A DNA stretch of 64,000 nt, from the NCBI RefSeq assembly GCF_000183665.1, contig NC_014774.1, positions 496,001-560,000 of the forward strand. Direction: 5' to 3'. Source of the stretch: Candidatus Liberibacter solanacearum CLso-ZC1 (lineage in GTDB: Bacteria; Pseudomonadota; Alphaproteobacteria; Rhizobiales; Rhizobiaceae). Numbering within the stretch: position 1 is the stretch's first letter; every line of letters starts with the position of its first letter. Under the pieces are notes generated by a model. That model made no database searches, was not told the DNA's origin, and saw only the letters and a list, made by a program, of their open reading frames with translations. A program made the position numbers and the translations under genes. This document shows positions 10,622-20,923 of this stretch, one piece after another.

Positions 10622-11467
10622 CTATAGTGATTTTATAACTTTGTCGATAGAAAGCAATTGGGATAATAGTTTTGGAAGATCGTCTATGTTGATCATATTT
10701 GGGCCATCGGATGGGGCATTGTCAGGATCTTGATGTGTTTCTAAAAATATTCCAGCAATTCCTATAGCAACCGCAGCTTTTGCAAGGGGGGCGATGAATT
10801 CTCTTTCTCCTCCGGAACAATTTCCACGTATTCCAGGTTGTTGAACGGAATGGCTAGCATCAAAAATGACAGGCACTCCCATGGATGCCATGATAGGAAA
10901 AGAACGCATATCAGTAACTAGGTTATTATAGCCGAAAGAAGTTCCACGCTCACAAAAAAGCACGTCCATTGCTCCATTGGCATGGAGTTTTTGTAGAACA
11001 TTATGCATTTCCCAAGGAGATAAAAATTGTCCTTTCTTGACGTTAATGACACGTCCTGTTTGAGCTGCCGCTATCAATAAATCAGTTTGGCGACAAAGGA
11101 AGGCGGGAATTTGCAAAATATCAACGCTATCTGCTATGGCTTTACATTGTTGCTCAGTATGAACATCTGTGAGTATAGGAAAGCCATATTTTTTTTTCAA
11201 ATCCAGAAAAATTTCTCGTCCTTTTTCAAGCCCTATGCCGCGTTTTCCTGCCAGCGAACTGCGATTGGCTTTATCAAACGAAGATTTATATACCAATCCT
11301 ATGTTGAGAGATTGACAAATTGCATACAGTTTTTCTGCCATCATAAAAGCATGTTCGCGGCTTTCTATTTGACATGGTCCAGCAATGAGTACAAGACGTT
11401 TTTGATTAGAAAATGTGACCTGTTTTTTACCATGTCCAAGTTGAATTTCTAGGTTAGTATGTGTCAT
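10622..11467 (-). CDS. kdsA: 3-deoxy-8-phosphooctulonate synthase (KDO-8-P synthase)
   Basis: 281 aa. It condenses phosphoenolpyruvate with arabinose-5-phosphate to make KDO-8-P for the lipopolysaccharide inner core. Visible motifs are LIAGPCQIES, KSSFDKANRSS, GVPVIFDASHSVQQPG, and CERGTSFGYNNLV in the active site. AGGAAG lies about 6 nt before the ATG. It implies that an LPS core is still made. It is followed at about 68 nt by eno, which makes its substrate phosphoenolpyruvate. Confidence 0.95.
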   Translation of the reverse strand: MTHTNLEIQLGHGKKQVTFSNQKRLVLIAGPCQIESREHAFMMAEKLYAICQSLNIGLVYKSSFDKANRSSLAGKRGIGLEKGREIFLDLKKKYGFPILTDVHTEQQCKAIADSVDILQIPAFLCRQTDLLIAAAQTGRVINVKKGQFLSPWEMHNVLQKLHANGAMDVLFCERGTSFGYNNLVTDMRSFPIMASMGVPVIFDASHSVQQPGIRGNCSGGEREFIAPLAKAAVAIGIAGIFLETHQDPDNAPSDGPNMINIDDLPKLLSQLLSIDKVIKSL

Positions 11468-11698
11468 GTTCTTCCTATTGATCTTAATTTTTACCGTGCA
11501 TTGTGTAAATTAAAGAATATATAAGGAGTGTACAATCCTTTGTATAAAATAGAATTAGTAAAAGGTGGCTATCTTTTTTCTTTCAACACGATATATTCTT
11601 AAATGGGGGAAAAGTAGGGGGTATTTGAGTTTTGTTGTTAGTATTGTGTTTTTTCAGTATATGCCATGTGGATATTCGCTTGAGGAGAAATCCTTAAA

Positions 11699-12370
11699 AT
11701 GTTGACGCTTAAGCAAAAAGAGCTTTTGGATTTTATTCAAGAATATTTTGAAGCTACAGGTCTTTCTCCGTCTTTTGATGAAATGAAAAAAGCTTTGAGC
11801 ATTGCTTCTAAGTCTGGAATATATCGTCTTGTCCTTTCTTTGGAAGATCGAGGTTTTATTCGCAGAATTCCTAAACGAGCTCGTGCCTTGAAGATTGTTA
11901 AAATTCCAGAAAATTTGAAATTATCTGAACGATCTACGCAAGATTCTGGCGTAGGTGGGGAAAGGGGAAAAGAGAAATTTTGTTATTCACCGGTGCCCTT
12001 TATGGGCTGTATAGCGGCAGAAGTATCTATTTCTTCTGTTCAAAAAAGGATGCGTGATATTCTTGTTCCTTCGACAATGTTGAGGGAAGGAAAGCATTAT
12101 GCTTTTGAAATGGAAGATGATTCGATGATTGGAGTTGGTATTTTACAAAGAGACATCGTCGTGATGTGTAGTAGTAAATCTGCTGATCCGGGAGATATAG
12201 TTTTGGCATTTTTAGATGATAAAAATGCTACTCTTAAGAGATTCCGACAAAAAGGTGATTCTATCGCTTTAGAATCCGCTCATCCTGCATATAAAACACG
12301 GATATTCCCCTTGAATAGTGTAAAAATTCAAGGAAAATTAGTAGGATTAATACGTCACTACTATTCGTAG
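11699..12370 (+). CDS. lexA: LexA SOS repressor with altered self-cleavage site
   Basis: 223 aa. The N-terminal winged helix (1-70, GLSPSFDEMKKAL, ASKSGIYRLV) matches rhizobial LexA, and the C-terminal S24 peptidase domain starts near residue 95. The catalytic dyad is intact: Ser142 in EDDSM and Lys180 in ATLKRF. The cleavage site is not. Rhizobial LexA has IAAGVPIS, while here it reads IAAEVSIS, so the P1' Gly is Glu108 (codon GAA at 12020-12022). E. coli G85D at the equivalent position (lexA3) blocks cleavage. GAGGAG lies 8 nt before the ATG. I found no GTTC-N7-GTTC or GAAC-N7-GTTC SOS box upstream, so autoregulation may be lost. Confidence 0.92.
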   Translation: MLTLKQKELLDFIQEYFEATGLSPSFDEMKKALSIASKSGIYRLVLSLEDRGFIRRIPKRARALKIVKIPENLKLSERSTQDSGVGGERGKEKFCYSPVPFMGCIAAEVSISSVQKRMRDILVPSTMLREGKHYAFEMEDDSMIGVGILQRDIVVMCSSKSADPGDIVLAFLDDKNATLKRFRQKGDSIALESAHPAYKTRIFPLNSVKIQGKLVGLIRHYYS

Positions 12371-12413
12371 AAAAAATTCTATTATAATCTATCATAGTTT
12401 TGACTTTTAAAAT

Positions 12414-13412
12414 TCAAAATAAACTGTCTATTCTATTCTTAGTCCATGGAAGTTTGATATTTTCTATTGTTCTTTGAATAATAAATTTCACTCTATCATT
12501 GTTATTAGACGGTGGAATTATTGTTATTTCTAAAGATCCATTCTTATTTAACATTTCTGGTGAAATTAAGAGAGAAACATTGCATAATTTAGTATTTATA
12601 TCCCTTATTGTCGTTATGAGAATATCGGATAATTGGCAAGCTAGGCGGATTGCTTCTTTCTTTTTAAGAGCGCCCACAATGATGCCACTTTTATGGTATC
12701 CGATGCAAAGTGATTTGTTGATGCAGATAAATTTTCCTGGCTGCATTGATTGAAGGATTTCTTTTAAGGTAGATTGACTTATGTTATGGATATCTTCTTT
12801 TTGTACCTGAGGTGCTTCGTGGAATGGAGTTACTAAGGCTGATTTCCATTGAGAAAATATAAAAGGTGGAGGATTTACATAATTGGACATAAGAGTGTTT
12901 TTGTTCACAAATGCAACAAGTTTTCCATCTTCGGATATGAGAAGGTCAGGGAGAGGGGGATAGGGATAAATAAAGAGAATGGCTATTGCAATCCCGATAA
13001 TTGCAGTTCCAATATGGCGAATATTTGTTTTGAGAAACGCTAATAATAGAAATCCAATGACTATGCTAATGAATAAAGTTTGGGATATTCTTCCTATGCA
13101 GAATTCATTGCCTATTTTTGAAATTGTATGTGCAATGTGAATAATGATATTAATTCCCCAGCCCATCACATGTAAGGGGATATCATCTAAAGAAAAAATC
13201 ATTAATAAGGCTGCTATAAGCCCTGCTGGCATAACAACAAATGATAGGATTGGTATCGCAAGAATATTTGCGATTAAACCGTATATAGGTATGCAGTGAA
13301 AATGTTTGATTAAAAAAATTGAAGCCGCAACGCTTCCTACTAACGATGTGAGAAAAATCACTTTAAAAAAATGGATTATTGCAGTCAGAATGATTCCTTG
13401 ATCGGGCATCAT
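12414..13412 (-). CDS. comEC: ComEC/Rec2 competence protein, C-terminal half (split gene)
   Basis: 332 aa that continue the ComEC sequence begun by the gene immediately upstream. About five membrane spans occupy residues 1-165. A soluble C-terminal domain (DILLISEDGKLVAFVNK and on) resembles the degenerate metallo-beta-lactamase-like tail of rhizobial ComEC. Its ATG overlaps the upstream stop as ATGA, so re-initiation is possible, but the join in mid-domain indicates a frameshift in a former gene of about 746 codons. ComEC forms the inner-membrane channel for DNA uptake. Convergent with lexA. Confidence 0.75.
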   Translation of the reverse strand: MMPDQGIILTAIIHFFKVIFLTSLVGSVAASIFLIKHFHCIPIYGLIANILAIPILSFVVMPAGLIAALLMIFSLDDIPLHVMGWGINIIIHIAHTISKIGNEFCIGRISQTLFISIVIGFLLLAFLKTNIRHIGTAIIGIAIAILFIYPYPPLPDLLISEDGKLVAFVNKNTLMSNYVNPPPFIFSQWKSALVTPFHEAPQVQKEDIHNISQSTLKEILQSMQPGKFICINKSLCIGYHKSGIIVGALKKKEAIRLACQLSDILITTIRDINTKLCNVSLLISPEMLNKNGSLEITIIPPSNNNDRVKFIIQRTIENIKLPWTKNRIDSLF

Positions 13413-14653
13413 TTTGAGTAAAGGGTGAGGATAATTTCGTTTTGCCAGATAGATCCGCTTGCTATGAGAGCGGCGGTTGTTGCAAAAGACATTTGAAAAC
13501 TAGGTCCCATTACTTCTGAGGGAGCAATGCAAATCATGAAAATGGCGGTTACTGCTATACTACGTAATCCGATGAAATATGCGTCAAATAAGTAAGAAAA
13601 TAGAATTATTACGGTCATAAAATAGGCTCTTTGAGCAGAGATACTCGCCCCCGATATTAAAAAATAAGTAGTTACTGTTAAAAGAGCGCCGAAAGATGAT
13701 ATTTTCTTGATTGAAAATCTTTCTGCAAAAATTGGAAAGCAAGCAAGGATTGAGCGCATGCCGAAAAAAAAAAGACCCGCCGCTATTGTCATATTGATTC
13801 CGGAAATGGCTATTATATGCGCCAATCCAGATTTGCGAAGAGATTCTATAGTTTCGCTAGATATGGCTCGGCGTTCATCGGTTATTAGAGCCGCAGCAAG
13901 AGCACCGATATCGCCGGAAAGTTTTGTGCGAATGTATATTCCTATTTTTGCTCGAATATCATACAAAAAAGATTGTGGTGTGATTAAAAATTGTTTCCAA
14001 TTATTATGTGAATCAGAGAAAGGTATTGTTCTTGGAGTGGAATAGAAATAGCCAACAGCACCAATGCCCTTATAATAAGAAAAAAAACTAATGTCAAAAA
14101 GCCCCGGGAGGGCAGGTCCAGATGGAGGGGATAGTCTTGCGGTTCCTTCTATTATGTTTCCAGAAGGAAAGGGGTCATGTTTTTTAGTGACGGATAACAT
14201 TACCTGTTGAGACAACAATTCTGAATGATAATGATTTGTTTCAAGGATTTTAACTAGATAACGCCATTTTCCATCTTGCATAGGTTCACGCCATTTTACT
14301 ATTCCACGTAAAGTAGTTGTAATAGGGTGAGAAAGCATGATAGTAGGATTGCGTAGAGTTTCAATAACAGCAAGGGTCATTCCTGTTAGAAAATATGTCA
14401 GGATGCTTGCTATAAGAAATGTATTAGGGTGCGAATATCGAATTTTGAGTGATATGAGAGTTGTAATAATGCAACTAAATACAATTACCCAAGTGGGTAT
14501 TTCTGTTTTTTTTGTAAACCAAAATGTTGCTCCAAATGCCATAAAAACAGGAATAAATAAGAAGAAACGTCCATATTCTTGTTCTAGTTGTATAAGGTGC
14601 TTTAAATGTTGTATAGTATAATGAAAATTATTAAAAATTTTTTTTTGAAGCAT
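13409..14653 (-). CDS. comEC: ComEC/Rec2 competence protein, N-terminal half (split gene)
   Basis: 414 aa. N-terminal membrane spans lead into a DUF4131/OB-like soluble part (about 95-200), then the start of the Competence domain with the hallmark LRKSGLAHIIAISGINM. Spans follow up to FQMSFATTAALIASGSIW, where the frame ends prematurely in TGA at 13411..13409. The rest of the domain resumes in the next frame. Rhizobial ComEC is one chain of about 700-800 aa, so the two parts add up to full length. Likely a frameshifted pseudogene; a two-piece channel or programmed frameshift is a less likely alternative. Confidence 0.75.
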   Translation of the reverse strand: MLQKKIFNNFHYTIQHLKHLIQLEQEYGRFFLFIPVFMAFGATFWFTKKTEIPTWVIVFSCIITTLISLKIRYSHPNTFLIASILTYFLTGMTLAVIETLRNPTIMLSHPITTTLRGIVKWREPMQDGKWRYLVKILETNHYHSELLSQQVMLSVTKKHDPFPSGNIIEGTARLSPPSGPALPGLFDISFFSYYKGIGAVGYFYSTPRTIPFSDSHNNWKQFLITPQSFLYDIRAKIGIYIRTKLSGDIGALAAALITDERRAISSETIESLRKSGLAHIIAISGINMTIAAGLFFFGMRSILACFPIFAERFSIKKISSFGALLTVTTYFLISGASISAQRAYFMTVIILFSYLFDAYFIGLRSIAVTAIFMICIAPSEVMGPSFQMSFATTAALIASGSIWQNEIILTLYSK

Positions 14654-14754
14654 ATGATTGATTGGTTTATGGAAGATAGGTTGTCTCGAAGTTATTTTTA
14701 TAAGATTGAAATAATATTTTAGTATTTATATTAAGAACATTTCTATTATGTAGC

Positions 14755-14772
14755 ATACACAATTTTGTGTAT
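14755..14772. promoter_or_regulatory. Palindrome upstream of gltA
   Basis: Inverted repeat ATACACAA-TT-TTGTGTAT: two perfect 8-bp arms around a 2-bp centre, about 74 bp before the gltA start. The compact form is typical of a dimeric repressor operator rather than a terminator. The regulator is unknown. Confidence 0.35.
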
Positions 14773-14845
14773 TCGGATACTAGGTATTTTGATTATTAAT
14801 TTCGCTTTTAAATACGACATAAGATTATTTTGAGGAAAGTTGTTT

Positions 14846-16144
14846 ATGATGGATAAATTTGCAAAACTCTATTTAGAAAATGAGCAGATGGATCTGCTTA
14901 TAAGGAGAGGTAGTCTCGGCTCTTCTGTGATAGATATATCGTCTCTTAATAAGAGTGGGATTTTTACGTATGATCCTGCTTTTTCTGCCACAGCCTCTTG
15001 TGAATCGAAAATAACTTTTATTGACGGTAATAATGGAACATTGTTGTATCGCGGTTATCCGATTGAACAGTTGTCAGAGAAGAGTGATTTTTTAGAAGTT
15101 TGTTACTTATTGTTACATGGAGAGCTTCCCGACGCAGAACAAAAAAAGGACTTTGATTATAAAATCTCAAGGCACACTTTATTAAATGAGAATATGTCTC
15201 GTTTTTTTACAGGATTTCCAAGTAATGCACATCCTGTGGCCATGTTGGTTAGTGCGGTAGGTGCTTTGTCGGCTTTTTATTACAGTCCCTCCGATGTTCA
15301 AGATCTTGAGCAATGTGTGACTGTATCCTTGCGGATGATTGCCAAAATATCCACTATAGTTGCAATGATTTATAAGCATTCTATAGGGCAGCCCTTTGTA
15401 TTTCCAAAAAACAATCTTGATTATGCGTCGAATTTTTTACACATGTGTTTTTCGGTTCCTTGTGAAGAATATCATGTTAATCCTTTGCTAGCCCGTGCTA
15501 TGGATCGTATATTTATCTTGCATGCTGATCACGAACAAAATGCCTCTACATCTACGGTGCGTTTAGCGGGCTCTTCTGGGGCAGATCCTTTTGCATGCAT
15601 TGCTGCTGGTATAGCTTGTCTTGGAGGGCGTGCACATGGTGGAGCGAATGAAGAAGCGCTTAATATGTTGAAGGAGATTGGTTCTCCCGAACGTATTCCT
15701 CAGTATATAATGCGCGCTAAAGATAAAAATGATTCATTTCGGATTATGGGTTTTGGGCATCGTATCTATAAAAATTATGATCCTAGATGTCGCATTATGC
15801 GAGAGACCATGTATGAAGTATTGGAGGCCACAGGGAATATCAATGACCCAATAGCACAAGTTGCAATTGAATTAGAAAAAATTGCTCTTAGCGATGAGTA
15901 CTTTATTGAGCGAAAACTCTATCCGAATGTTGATTTTTACTCTGGGATAACATTAAAATCTTTAGGCTTTCCAACCAATTTATTCACGGCATTATTTGCA
16001 TTGGCTCGTACGGCAGGTTGGGTTGCGCAGTGGAAAGAAATGATAATGGATCCATCTCGTCGAATAGGTCGTCCTCGTCAACTTTATACAGGATCTGTGA
16101 AGCGTGATTATGTGCCTTTAGAGGAAAGAGCTAAGAGAGATTAA
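14846..16144 (+). CDS. gltA: Citrate synthase
   Basis: 432 aa type-II (hexameric, Gram-negative style) citrate synthase that condenses acetyl-CoA with oxaloacetate. N-terminal all-beta region [24 protein letters not shown] (here [10 protein letters not shown]) and RGYPIEQL. Catalytic residues lie in [13 protein letters not shown] (His), [14 protein letters not shown] (His) and NVDFYSGI (Asp). Two adjacent ATGs at 14846 and 14849 are possible. I take the first, with GAGGAAAG about 8-10 nt upstream. It stands alone on the plus strand after the divergent comEC, with its own leader carrying a palindrome. Confidence 0.96.
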   Translation: MMDKFAKLYLENEQMDLLIRRGSLGSSVIDISSLNKSGIFTYDPAFSATASCESKITFIDGNNGTLLYRGYPIEQLSEKSDFLEVCYLLLHGELPDAEQKKDFDYKISRHTLLNENMSRFFTGFPSNAHPVAMLVSAVGALSAFYYSPSDVQDLEQCVTVSLRMIAKISTIVAMIYKHSIGQPFVFPKNNLDYASNFLHMCFSVPCEEYHVNPLLARAMDRIFILHADHEQNASTSTVRLAGSSGADPFACIAAGIACLGGRAHGGANEEALNMLKEIGSPERIPQYIMRAKDKNDSFRIMGFGHRIYKNYDPRCRIMRETMYEVLEATGNINDPIAQVAIELEKIALSDEYFIERKLYPNVDFYSGITLKSLGFPTNLFTALFALARTAGWVAQWKEMIMDPSRRIGRPRQLYTGSVKRDYVPLEERAKRD

Positions 16145-16385
16145 AATGGAAAGGTGTTGTTGTAACGAGCATTAGAGGTTAGTGTTTTTCTATTGAACAT
16201 TTCATTGTTTTTTGAAAGATGCGTTGTTTTTTGTTTTTTCTGATTTTAAGAAACAATATTGCGCATATATATCTTTTGTTAGAAATAAGTAATTGCGTGT
16301 CACACAGTCAGTGTTAAAAAATATATGAGAATAGATAACTTTTAGGGGGATTGATTGAGGTATTTTTCTATGATGGATGAGGTCT

Positions 16386-18647
16386 ATGGGCTCTGATAAA
16401 ACACCTAATTCAGATGATTTGGTTGAAGAGAATTTTAACTCTGTTTCTTTAAAATCAGCTCTTGAAGAGAGATATCTTGCCTATGCGCTATCTACAATTA
16501 AGGAGCGCGCAATTCCAGATTCTAGGGATGGGTTTAAGCCCGTACATAGACGTATTATCCATGCAATGAGTGAAATGGGTTTGGATTTCAATGCTGCTTT
16601 TAAAAAGAGTGCTCGTATTGTTGGCGAAGTGATAGGTAAGTTGCATCCGCATGGAGATCAATCGGTTTATGATTCGTTAGTACGTCTGGCCCAATCTTTT
16701 GTTCAAAGGTATCCGCTTATTAGGGGACAGGGTAATTTTGGTAATATTGATGGTGATAGTGCGGCAGCTTATCGTTATACAGAGGCACGTATGACTCAAG
16801 TCGCTGACTTGATCTTGCAGGGAGTAGATGAAAATGCGGTTGATTTTCGTGATACATATAATGAAGAAGATTCTGAACCGGTTGTTTTCCCAGGCAAGTT
16901 CCCCAATCTTTTAGCTAATGGTTCGTCTGGCATTGCTGTTGGGATGGCGACCTCTATTCCTTCACATAATGTTGAAGAAATTTGTGAAGCGGCTCTCATA
17001 TTGATTAATGATCCAGAATCTTCGCTAGAAAAGTTGCTTGAGCATATTATTGGACCTGATTTTCCAACGGGTGGTATCATTGTTGAAAGTCGGGAAAGCA
17101 TTTTTGAATCCTATCGTTCAGGACGAGGGGGATTCCGAGTCCGTGCAAAGTGGTGCGTTGAAGACCTTGGGCGTGGTTCATGGTGTATTGTGGTTAGTGA
17201 GATACCTTATCAAGTTCAAAAATCACGATTAATTGAAAAAATTGCTGATCTCATTATGACGAAGAGAATCCCTCTGTTAGAGGATATTCGTGATGAATCA
17301 GCTGAAGATATACGAATTGTATTGTTTCCTAAAAATCGTTCAGTAGATCCAGATTTATTGATGGAATCAATGTTTGTATTAAGTGATTTGGAAACACGAT
17401 TTCCATTGAATATGAATGTTCTTTCAATGGGTCGCGTTCCTCAAGTTATGTCACTTGATGGGGTATTAAAAGAATGGCTTGTACATCGCCGGGAAGTTCT
17501 TTTGCGGAGATCATCTTTTCGTATGCAAGCGATTGATCGTCGAGTAGAAGTATTGAAAGGTCTCTCAATTGCATATCTGAATATTGATGAGATCATTGCT
17601 ATTATTAGAAATGAAGATAAGCCAAAATCGGTGATGATATCACGTTTTTCTCTTACGGAGAATCAAGCTGATGCTATCCTCAATTTGAGATTGCGTTCGT
17701 TACGTAAGTTAGAAGAATATCAGATAAAATCGGAATTAGATAATTTGCTTCTTGAAAAAGACAATCTTAATTTATTGTTGAACTCAGAAAAAAAACAATG
17801 GGATCAAATAGCTTGCGAGATTCGTGAGGTGAAAGAGATTTTTTCTAAATCAACGGATTTGGGTAGAAGACGCACAGTATTTTGTGAGGCATTGAAAACT
17901 GATAAAGTAGCAGTGCAACAAGCTATGATTGAAAAAGAACCAGTAACGGTCGTGATTTCTAAAAGAGGTTGGATTCGATCTTTAAAAGGACATTCTATAG
18001 ATTTATCTGCCCTTAATTTCAAAGAAGGTGATGGTTTAAAAATAGCATTCCATGCTTATACTACCGAAAGAATATTGCTTTTCTCAACTGATGGAAGAGC
18101 ATATACCCTTCCTGTTGGAAATTTATTGAGTGGACGTGGTCATGGAGAAGCGATACAGCTTTTAATTGATATTAACCATAATCAAGACATCATGGCTGCA
18201 TTTGTTCAGGATCCGACATGTAAATTATTGTTTGTATCCAATAAGGGCAACGCTTTTATAGTACAGGAATCGCAGATTATTCCCAATACTCGTAAAGGCA
18301 AACAATTTTTCAAGGTTTCTTCTGGAGATTCAATGAAGTTAGTTGTCAAAGTAATTGGTGATAATGTTGCTGTGGTTGGAGAAAATCGTAAGCTTTTGAT
18401 ATTTCCAATAGATCAGATTCCTGAAATGAATCGAGGAAAAGGTGTGCGTCTGCAATCATATAAAGATGGTGGTGTTTCTGATGTTGTATGTTTTAATATA
18501 AGTGAAGGGCTCACCTGGGTAGATAGTGCGGGGCGTTCTTTTAATCGATCCAAAGATGATTTGATAAGATGGTTGGGTAAGCGTGGAGGGGCAGGATCTC
18601 TAGTTCCGAAAGGATTCCCCCGTTCAGGTAATTTTTTTAGTAAATAA
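16386..18647 (+). CDS. parC: DNA topoisomerase IV subunit A
   Basis: 753 aa type IIA topoisomerase subunit that decatenates daughter chromosomes with ParE. The N-terminal breakage-reunion domain begins [18 protein letters not shown]. The active-site tyrosine is in [11 protein letters not shown]. The C-terminal beta-pinwheel (about 500 onward) has ParC-type degenerate blades and no GyrA-box, and the length fits ParC rather than GyrA (about 900). I start at the ATG giving MGSDKTPN, as in rhizobial ParC; GAGG is 3 nt upstream, which is short. An ATG three codons earlier is possible. parE is not in the window. Confidence 0.93.
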   Translation: MGSDKTPNSDDLVEENFNSVSLKSALEERYLAYALSTIKERAIPDSRDGFKPVHRRIIHAMSEMGLDFNAAFKKSARIVGEVIGKLHPHGDQSVYDSLVRLAQSFVQRYPLIRGQGNFGNIDGDSAAAYRYTEARMTQVADLILQGVDENAVDFRDTYNEEDSEPVVFPGKFPNLLANGSSGIAVGMATSIPSHNVEEICEAALILINDPESSLEKLLEHIIGPDFPTGGIIVESRESIFESYRSGRGGFRVRAKWCVEDLGRGSWCIVVSEIPYQVQKSRLIEKIADLIMTKRIPLLEDIRDESAEDIRIVLFPKNRSVDPDLLMESMFVLSDLETRFPLNMNVLSMGRVPQVMSLDGVLKEWLVHRREVLLRRSSFRMQAIDRRVEVLKGLSIAYLNIDEIIAIIRNEDKPKSVMISRFSLTENQADAILNLRLRSLRKLEEYQIKSELDNLLLEKDNLNLLLNSEKKQWDQIACEIREVKEIFSKSTDLGRRRTVFCEALKTDKVAVQQAMIEKEPVTVVISKRGWIRSLKGHSIDLSALNFKEGDGLKIAFHAYTTERILLFSTDGRAYTLPVGNLLSGRGHGEAIQLLIDINHNQDIMAAFVQDPTCKLLFVSNKGNAFIVQESQIIPNTRKGKQFFKVSSGDSMKLVVKVIGDNVAVVGENRKLLIFPIDQIPEMNRGKGVRLQSYKDGGVSDVVCFNISEGLTWVDSAGRSFNRSKDDLIRWLGKRGGAGSLVPKGFPRSGNFFSK

Positions 18648-18773
18648 TGTTATTGATTTTTTCTTGGGATATTTTTTAAAAACAAGATTTTTGTAGGGCG
18701 GATGTTTTAGATATTACGCGCGCTATTGTAATCGTGAACTGATTGTTTTTGGTATTTTAATCTGATGTTGCAA

Positions 18774-19781
18774 TTAAGAATGATTAAGAATATGAGCTGC
18801 TTCCATTGCGAAATAAGTAAAGATACCGTCGCATCCTGCGCGTTTAAAAGATAACAGACTTTCCATCATTGCGTCATTTTGATCGATCCATCCTTGGATA
18901 GAAGCGGCTTTGATCATAGCGTATTCACCTGATACTTGATAAGCAAAAGTAGGTAATCCGAATTTTTCTTTGATACGAAAGCAGATATCTAGATAAGGCA
19001 ATCCTGGCTTTATTAAAAGCATATCGGCGCCTTCTTGAATATCCATAGAGGCTTCACGAATTGCTTCTTGTGCGTTAGCAGGATCAAGATAATAAGTTTT
19101 CTTATCCTCTTTCAAAAGTCCTCGTGTAGAAATTGCATCGCGATATGGTCCATAGAAGGAAGAGTTAAATTTGACAGCATAAGGCATAATACAAACGTTT
19201 ATATGTCCTTTATCATCAAGTCTTTTTCTAATTTCGCGCACGCGTCCATCCATCATTTCTGATGGAGCAATGATATCCGCACCTGCATCTGCTTGTATTA
19301 CTGCTGCCTGTGAGATGATCTCTACGGTTTCATCATTAATAATTTGACCATTGCGTAATATGCCATCATGCCCATGTATAGTAAAAGGATCTAAGGCAAC
19401 ATCTGTGATGACACCTATATCAGGAATATTTTTTTTAATAGCATGAATACCTTCATTAATAAGATTATGAGGATCAATAATATGTGATCCTGTATTGTCG
19501 CGTAAGTCTATTGGTATGTTAGGGAATATGGCAATAGCGGGTATTCCTAAATCGGCAGCCTGTTTTATTTTTTCTACTGCCATATCAATGCTCATACGAC
19601 TAATGCCAGGCATAGAGTCTATTGGTTCTATTATATTTTTCCCAGAAGTTAAAAACATAGGGAAGATGAGATCATTAACGGACAGCTGATGTTCACGAAC
19701 AAGTTCTCGTATCCAGATGGCTTTACGATTGCGTCTCATACGTTTATGGCAGCATATATTATGACTCATTGTATTTGGCAT
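18774..19781 (-). CDS. hemB: Delta-aminolevulinic acid dehydratase (porphobilinogen synthase)
   Basis: 335 aa. It joins two 5-aminolevulinates into porphobilinogen for haem. The two active-site lysines are in MPYAVKFNSSFYGPYRDA and MLLIKPGLPYLD. The metal loop reads VALDPFTIHGHDG, with Asp residues where zinc enzymes have three cysteines. This is the Mg/K-type loop of rhizobial HemB. MSHNI four codons in is an alternative start, and neither has a clear ribosome-binding site. Convergent with parC. Confidence 0.95.
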   Translation of the reverse strand: MPNTMSHNICCHKRMRRNRKAIWIRELVREHQLSVNDLIFPMFLTSGKNIIEPIDSMPGISRMSIDMAVEKIKQAADLGIPAIAIFPNIPIDLRDNTGSHIIDPHNLINEGIHAIKKNIPDIGVITDVALDPFTIHGHDGILRNGQIINDETVEIISQAAVIQADAGADIIAPSEMMDGRVREIRKRLDDKGHINVCIMPYAVKFNSSFYGPYRDAISTRGLLKEDKKTYYLDPANAQEAIREASMDIQEGADMLLIKPGLPYLDICFRIKEKFGLPTFAYQVSGEYAMIKAASIQGWIDQNDAMMESLLSFKRAGCDGIFTYFAMEAAHILNHS

Positions 19782-20265
19782 CGCACAAATGCTTGTCCTC
19801 TCGTACTATTTAATCAAGGAGTATCATATAAAATATAAAGAGAAAAGTTAAAAATATCAAATTAAAATATACTGTTAATACTAATTTTTGGAGTGTAAGG
19901 ATGGCTCATTGTATGTTTTTAAGCGATCTTAGAATGTGGTTTTTTGACTCTGCTCATTTTGTTATTTGTCCAGATTAACATTTAAAAATTTAAAAACCAG
20001 ATGATGGGAATGAGCGATTTTTTTTGACAAATATTTATTTTGATATATTAATTTTAATATATTAAAAGTAAATGTGTATTTTTAACATGTAACATTTATA
20101 ACATTTTGGTATGTAGGAATAAAATTCATATTAATAATATAAATATTATATTTGATAACGAGGAATTAAGGCTGAGTTTTAATTAGAACTTGAATAGTTA
20201 TGCGTTAATATCTCTCTTTACATGGTTCCGAGAACTATGATTTTTAAAACCAAAGAGGCATATTT
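19782..20265. other. Intergenic region between hemB and ldtR
   Basis: About 480 bp, very AT-rich, between divergent hemB and ldtR. It should carry both promoters. It contains an AT-only palindrome (20044-20061), an ATGTAACATT motif (20087-20096) echoed before ldtP, and CGAGGAATTAAGG (20159-20171), nearly repeated at 28139-28151. A 25-codon frame beginning ATGGCTCATTG at about 19900 follows an AAGG but resembles nothing I know. Confidence 0.5.
20044..20061. promoter_or_regulatory. AT-only palindrome upstream of ldtR
   Basis: Inverted repeat TATATTAA-TT-TTAATATA, with 8-bp perfect arms and a 2-bp centre, about 205 bp before ldtR. It has the same architecture as the palindromes before gltA and cpdR. 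In AT-rich DNA such repeats arise by chance fairly often. Confidence 0.2.
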
Positions 20266-20781
20266 ATGAAAAATAATATAGGATCAAAAATAATTTTAAA
20301 AACAGATGGTAATATGGAAAATAATATATCCTCTTTATATGTGGAATGTTTGCGTTTAGTTGAACGTTTACACAGAGGTCTTTTGGATGTTACAAGAGAC
20401 GAATTTGAGAGGCAGGGTCGCAGTGATGTCAATGCTGTACAAGCTCTTTTACTTTTTAATATTGGTGACCTTGAATTAACTGCTGGTGAATTGCGTTCGA
20501 GAGGATACTATTTGGGGTCTAATGTATCCTATAATTTAAAGAAAATGATAGATCTTGACTTCATTAAGTGCCAAAGATCACATATTGATAAGAGGTCGAT
20601 TCGGATTAGTCTCACTCCATCGGGGAAAGAGGTGGCAGAAACTATTTCTAAGCTCTATCAACGTCATATAGAGTCGATTGATAAAGTAGGAGGATTGTCT
20701 GTTGATGACTTTATTGAAATGAACAAACTATTACAGCGTTTAAATCGTTTTTGGGGAGATCAAATTGCATATCGTCTTTGA
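20266..20781 (+). CDS. ldtR: LdtR, MarR-family transcriptional regulator
   Basis: 171 aa winged-helix MarR-type dimeric regulator. An N-terminal helix leads into the DNA-binding region LTAGELRSRGYYLGSNVSYNLKKMIDLDFI, and the wing carries SHIDKRSIRISLTPSGKEVAE. It matches LdtR described from Liberibacter and rhizobia (established work by the Lorca/Gonzalez groups), which activates the neighbouring L,D-transpeptidase gene ldtP and itself, loses DNA binding with benzbromarone-like ligands, and affects osmotic tolerance. AAAGAGG lies about 8 nt before the ATG. A second ATG at codon 17 gives the shorter form seen in some homologues. Confidence 0.9.
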   Translation: MKNNIGSKIILKTDGNMENNISSLYVECLRLVERLHRGLLDVTRDEFERQGRSDVNAVQALLLFNIGDLELTAGELRSRGYYLGSNVSYNLKKMIDLDFIKCQRSHIDKRSIRISLTPSGKEVAETISKLYQRHIESIDKVGGLSVDDFIEMNKLLQRLNRFWGDQIAYRL

Positions 20782-20923
20782 CAAATAGAGATATAATTTA
20801 TGAGAATAATTGATTAGGTATTTATTGCTTAAGTTAGCAATTTTCCCTTTCCATGCATAATATTCCGTAGTTTGCTTTGTATTTATAATTATGTTCGCGA
20901 TTTTATTTTATTTTATGTTATTG

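Noticed and set aside
11500..11698. SOS box in front of lexA
   Set aside because: No GTTC-N7-GTTC or GAAC-N7-GTTC pattern found on reading the segment.
18774..19781. Missing zinc cysteines in HemB as an anomaly
   Set aside because: The Asp-containing loop is the standard magnesium/potassium type of rhizobia.
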